DNA of 37,423 bases. It comes from Sedimentisphaerales bacterium. Its GTDB lineage: Bacteria > Planctomycetota > Phycisphaerae > Sedimentisphaerales > Anaerobacaceae. Positions within the stretch are counted from its first letter, which is position 1, and the number at the start of each line of letters is the position of its first letter. The position numbers were made by a program, and so were the translations under genes. The notes below the pieces were generated by a model. That model made no database searches. It was given only the letters and a program-made list of their open reading frames with translations, and was not told the DNA's origin. The stretch covers positions 1-37,423 of the forward strand of contig JAFGPS010000202.1 of the NCBI GenBank assembly GCA_016936075.1, given 5' to 3'. Shown piece after piece: positions 37,346 through 37,423 of this stretch.

Positions 37346-37423
37346 TGGCCGAGCATGTTACTCTCGGCGGGATAACTTCGATAGCGTTCCAAAAGAATCC
37401 GGACTTTATATTGTGGTGTACCC
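37345..37423 (+). CDS. Start of a tail protein gene (gp12-type), 3' partial
   Basis: 26 codons are visible: MAEHVTLGGITSIAFQKNPD then FILWCT. 'GGITxxAxQxxPxxILWC' matches a conserved internal block of the large podovirus tail protein whose C-terminus begins this window. The gene runs off the right edge. If the contig closes on itself the two parts are one gene; a simple end-to-end join puts the left part out of frame, so some bases are missing or were collapsed in the repeat. Confidence 0.6.
   Translation, partial: MAEHVTLGGITSIAFQKNPDFILWCT

Overview
This window looks like most of the genome of a temperate, short-tailed (podovirus-like) phage recovered as a contig. It carries a GpA-type terminase, a T7-like head-to-tail connector (portal), a scaffold and capsid, T7 gp11-, gp12- and gp13-16-like virion genes, an ERF annealing protein, a YqaJ-type exonuclease, SSB and a tyrosine integrase. 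No ribosomal, metabolic or other host gene is present. The host cannot be named from the sequence. Shine-Dalgarno starts (AAGGAG-like) are the rule, and an entericidin-like lipoprotein tail hints at a Gram-negative host.

Layout. 1-7.7 kb: the C-terminal part of a Ser-Ala-repeat tail protein, then a GNAT-like protein and three internal virion/ejection-type proteins, then small membrane proteins that may act in lysis, closed by a terminator. 7.8-9.8 kb: a divergent control region (small RHH-like ORF on the minus strand, 66-aa protein on the plus strand), tiny ORFs, then the integrase. The integrase 3' end is the 3' end of a tRNA gene, the expected attP. 9.8-12.8 kb: small accessory ORFs and candidate structured RNAs. 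12.8-19.9 kb: recombination and replication block (YqaJ nuclease, ERF, SSB, HNH, DUF5131, Cys-rich small proteins, a replication-initiator-like protein with internal iterons, a PD-(D/E)XK nuclease). 20.0-22.5 kb: a minus-strand array of six unrelated small genes. Each is preceded by the same ribosome-binding leader, hairpins lie between them, and all can be driven from one consensus promoter at 22.65 kb. 22.8-37.4 kb: plus-strand packaging and head genes, then gp11-like protein, then a glycosyltransferase/methyltransferase cluster, then the start of another tail gene.

The T7-like order gp11 - gp12 - gp13 - gp14 - gp15 - gp16 is restored if the right end is joined to the left end. The right end starts a protein matching the middle of gp12-like tail proteins, and the left end holds the C-terminus of such a protein behind a long serine-rich repeat. 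The contig therefore probably breaks inside one repeat-rich tail gene of a circularly permuted or circular genome.

The most interesting hypothesis is that the cluster at 33.5-37.1 kb (two paralogous GT2 enzymes, one fused to a ParB-like domain, a SAM methyltransferase and a third glycosyltransferase-like protein) glycosylates the serine-rich tail repeat encoded next to it. The minus-strand cassette array, the pseudoknot-type intergenic RNAs and the in-gene iterons are the next most notable signals. I found no recognisable endolysin, CI-type repressor, DNA polymerase or helicase.
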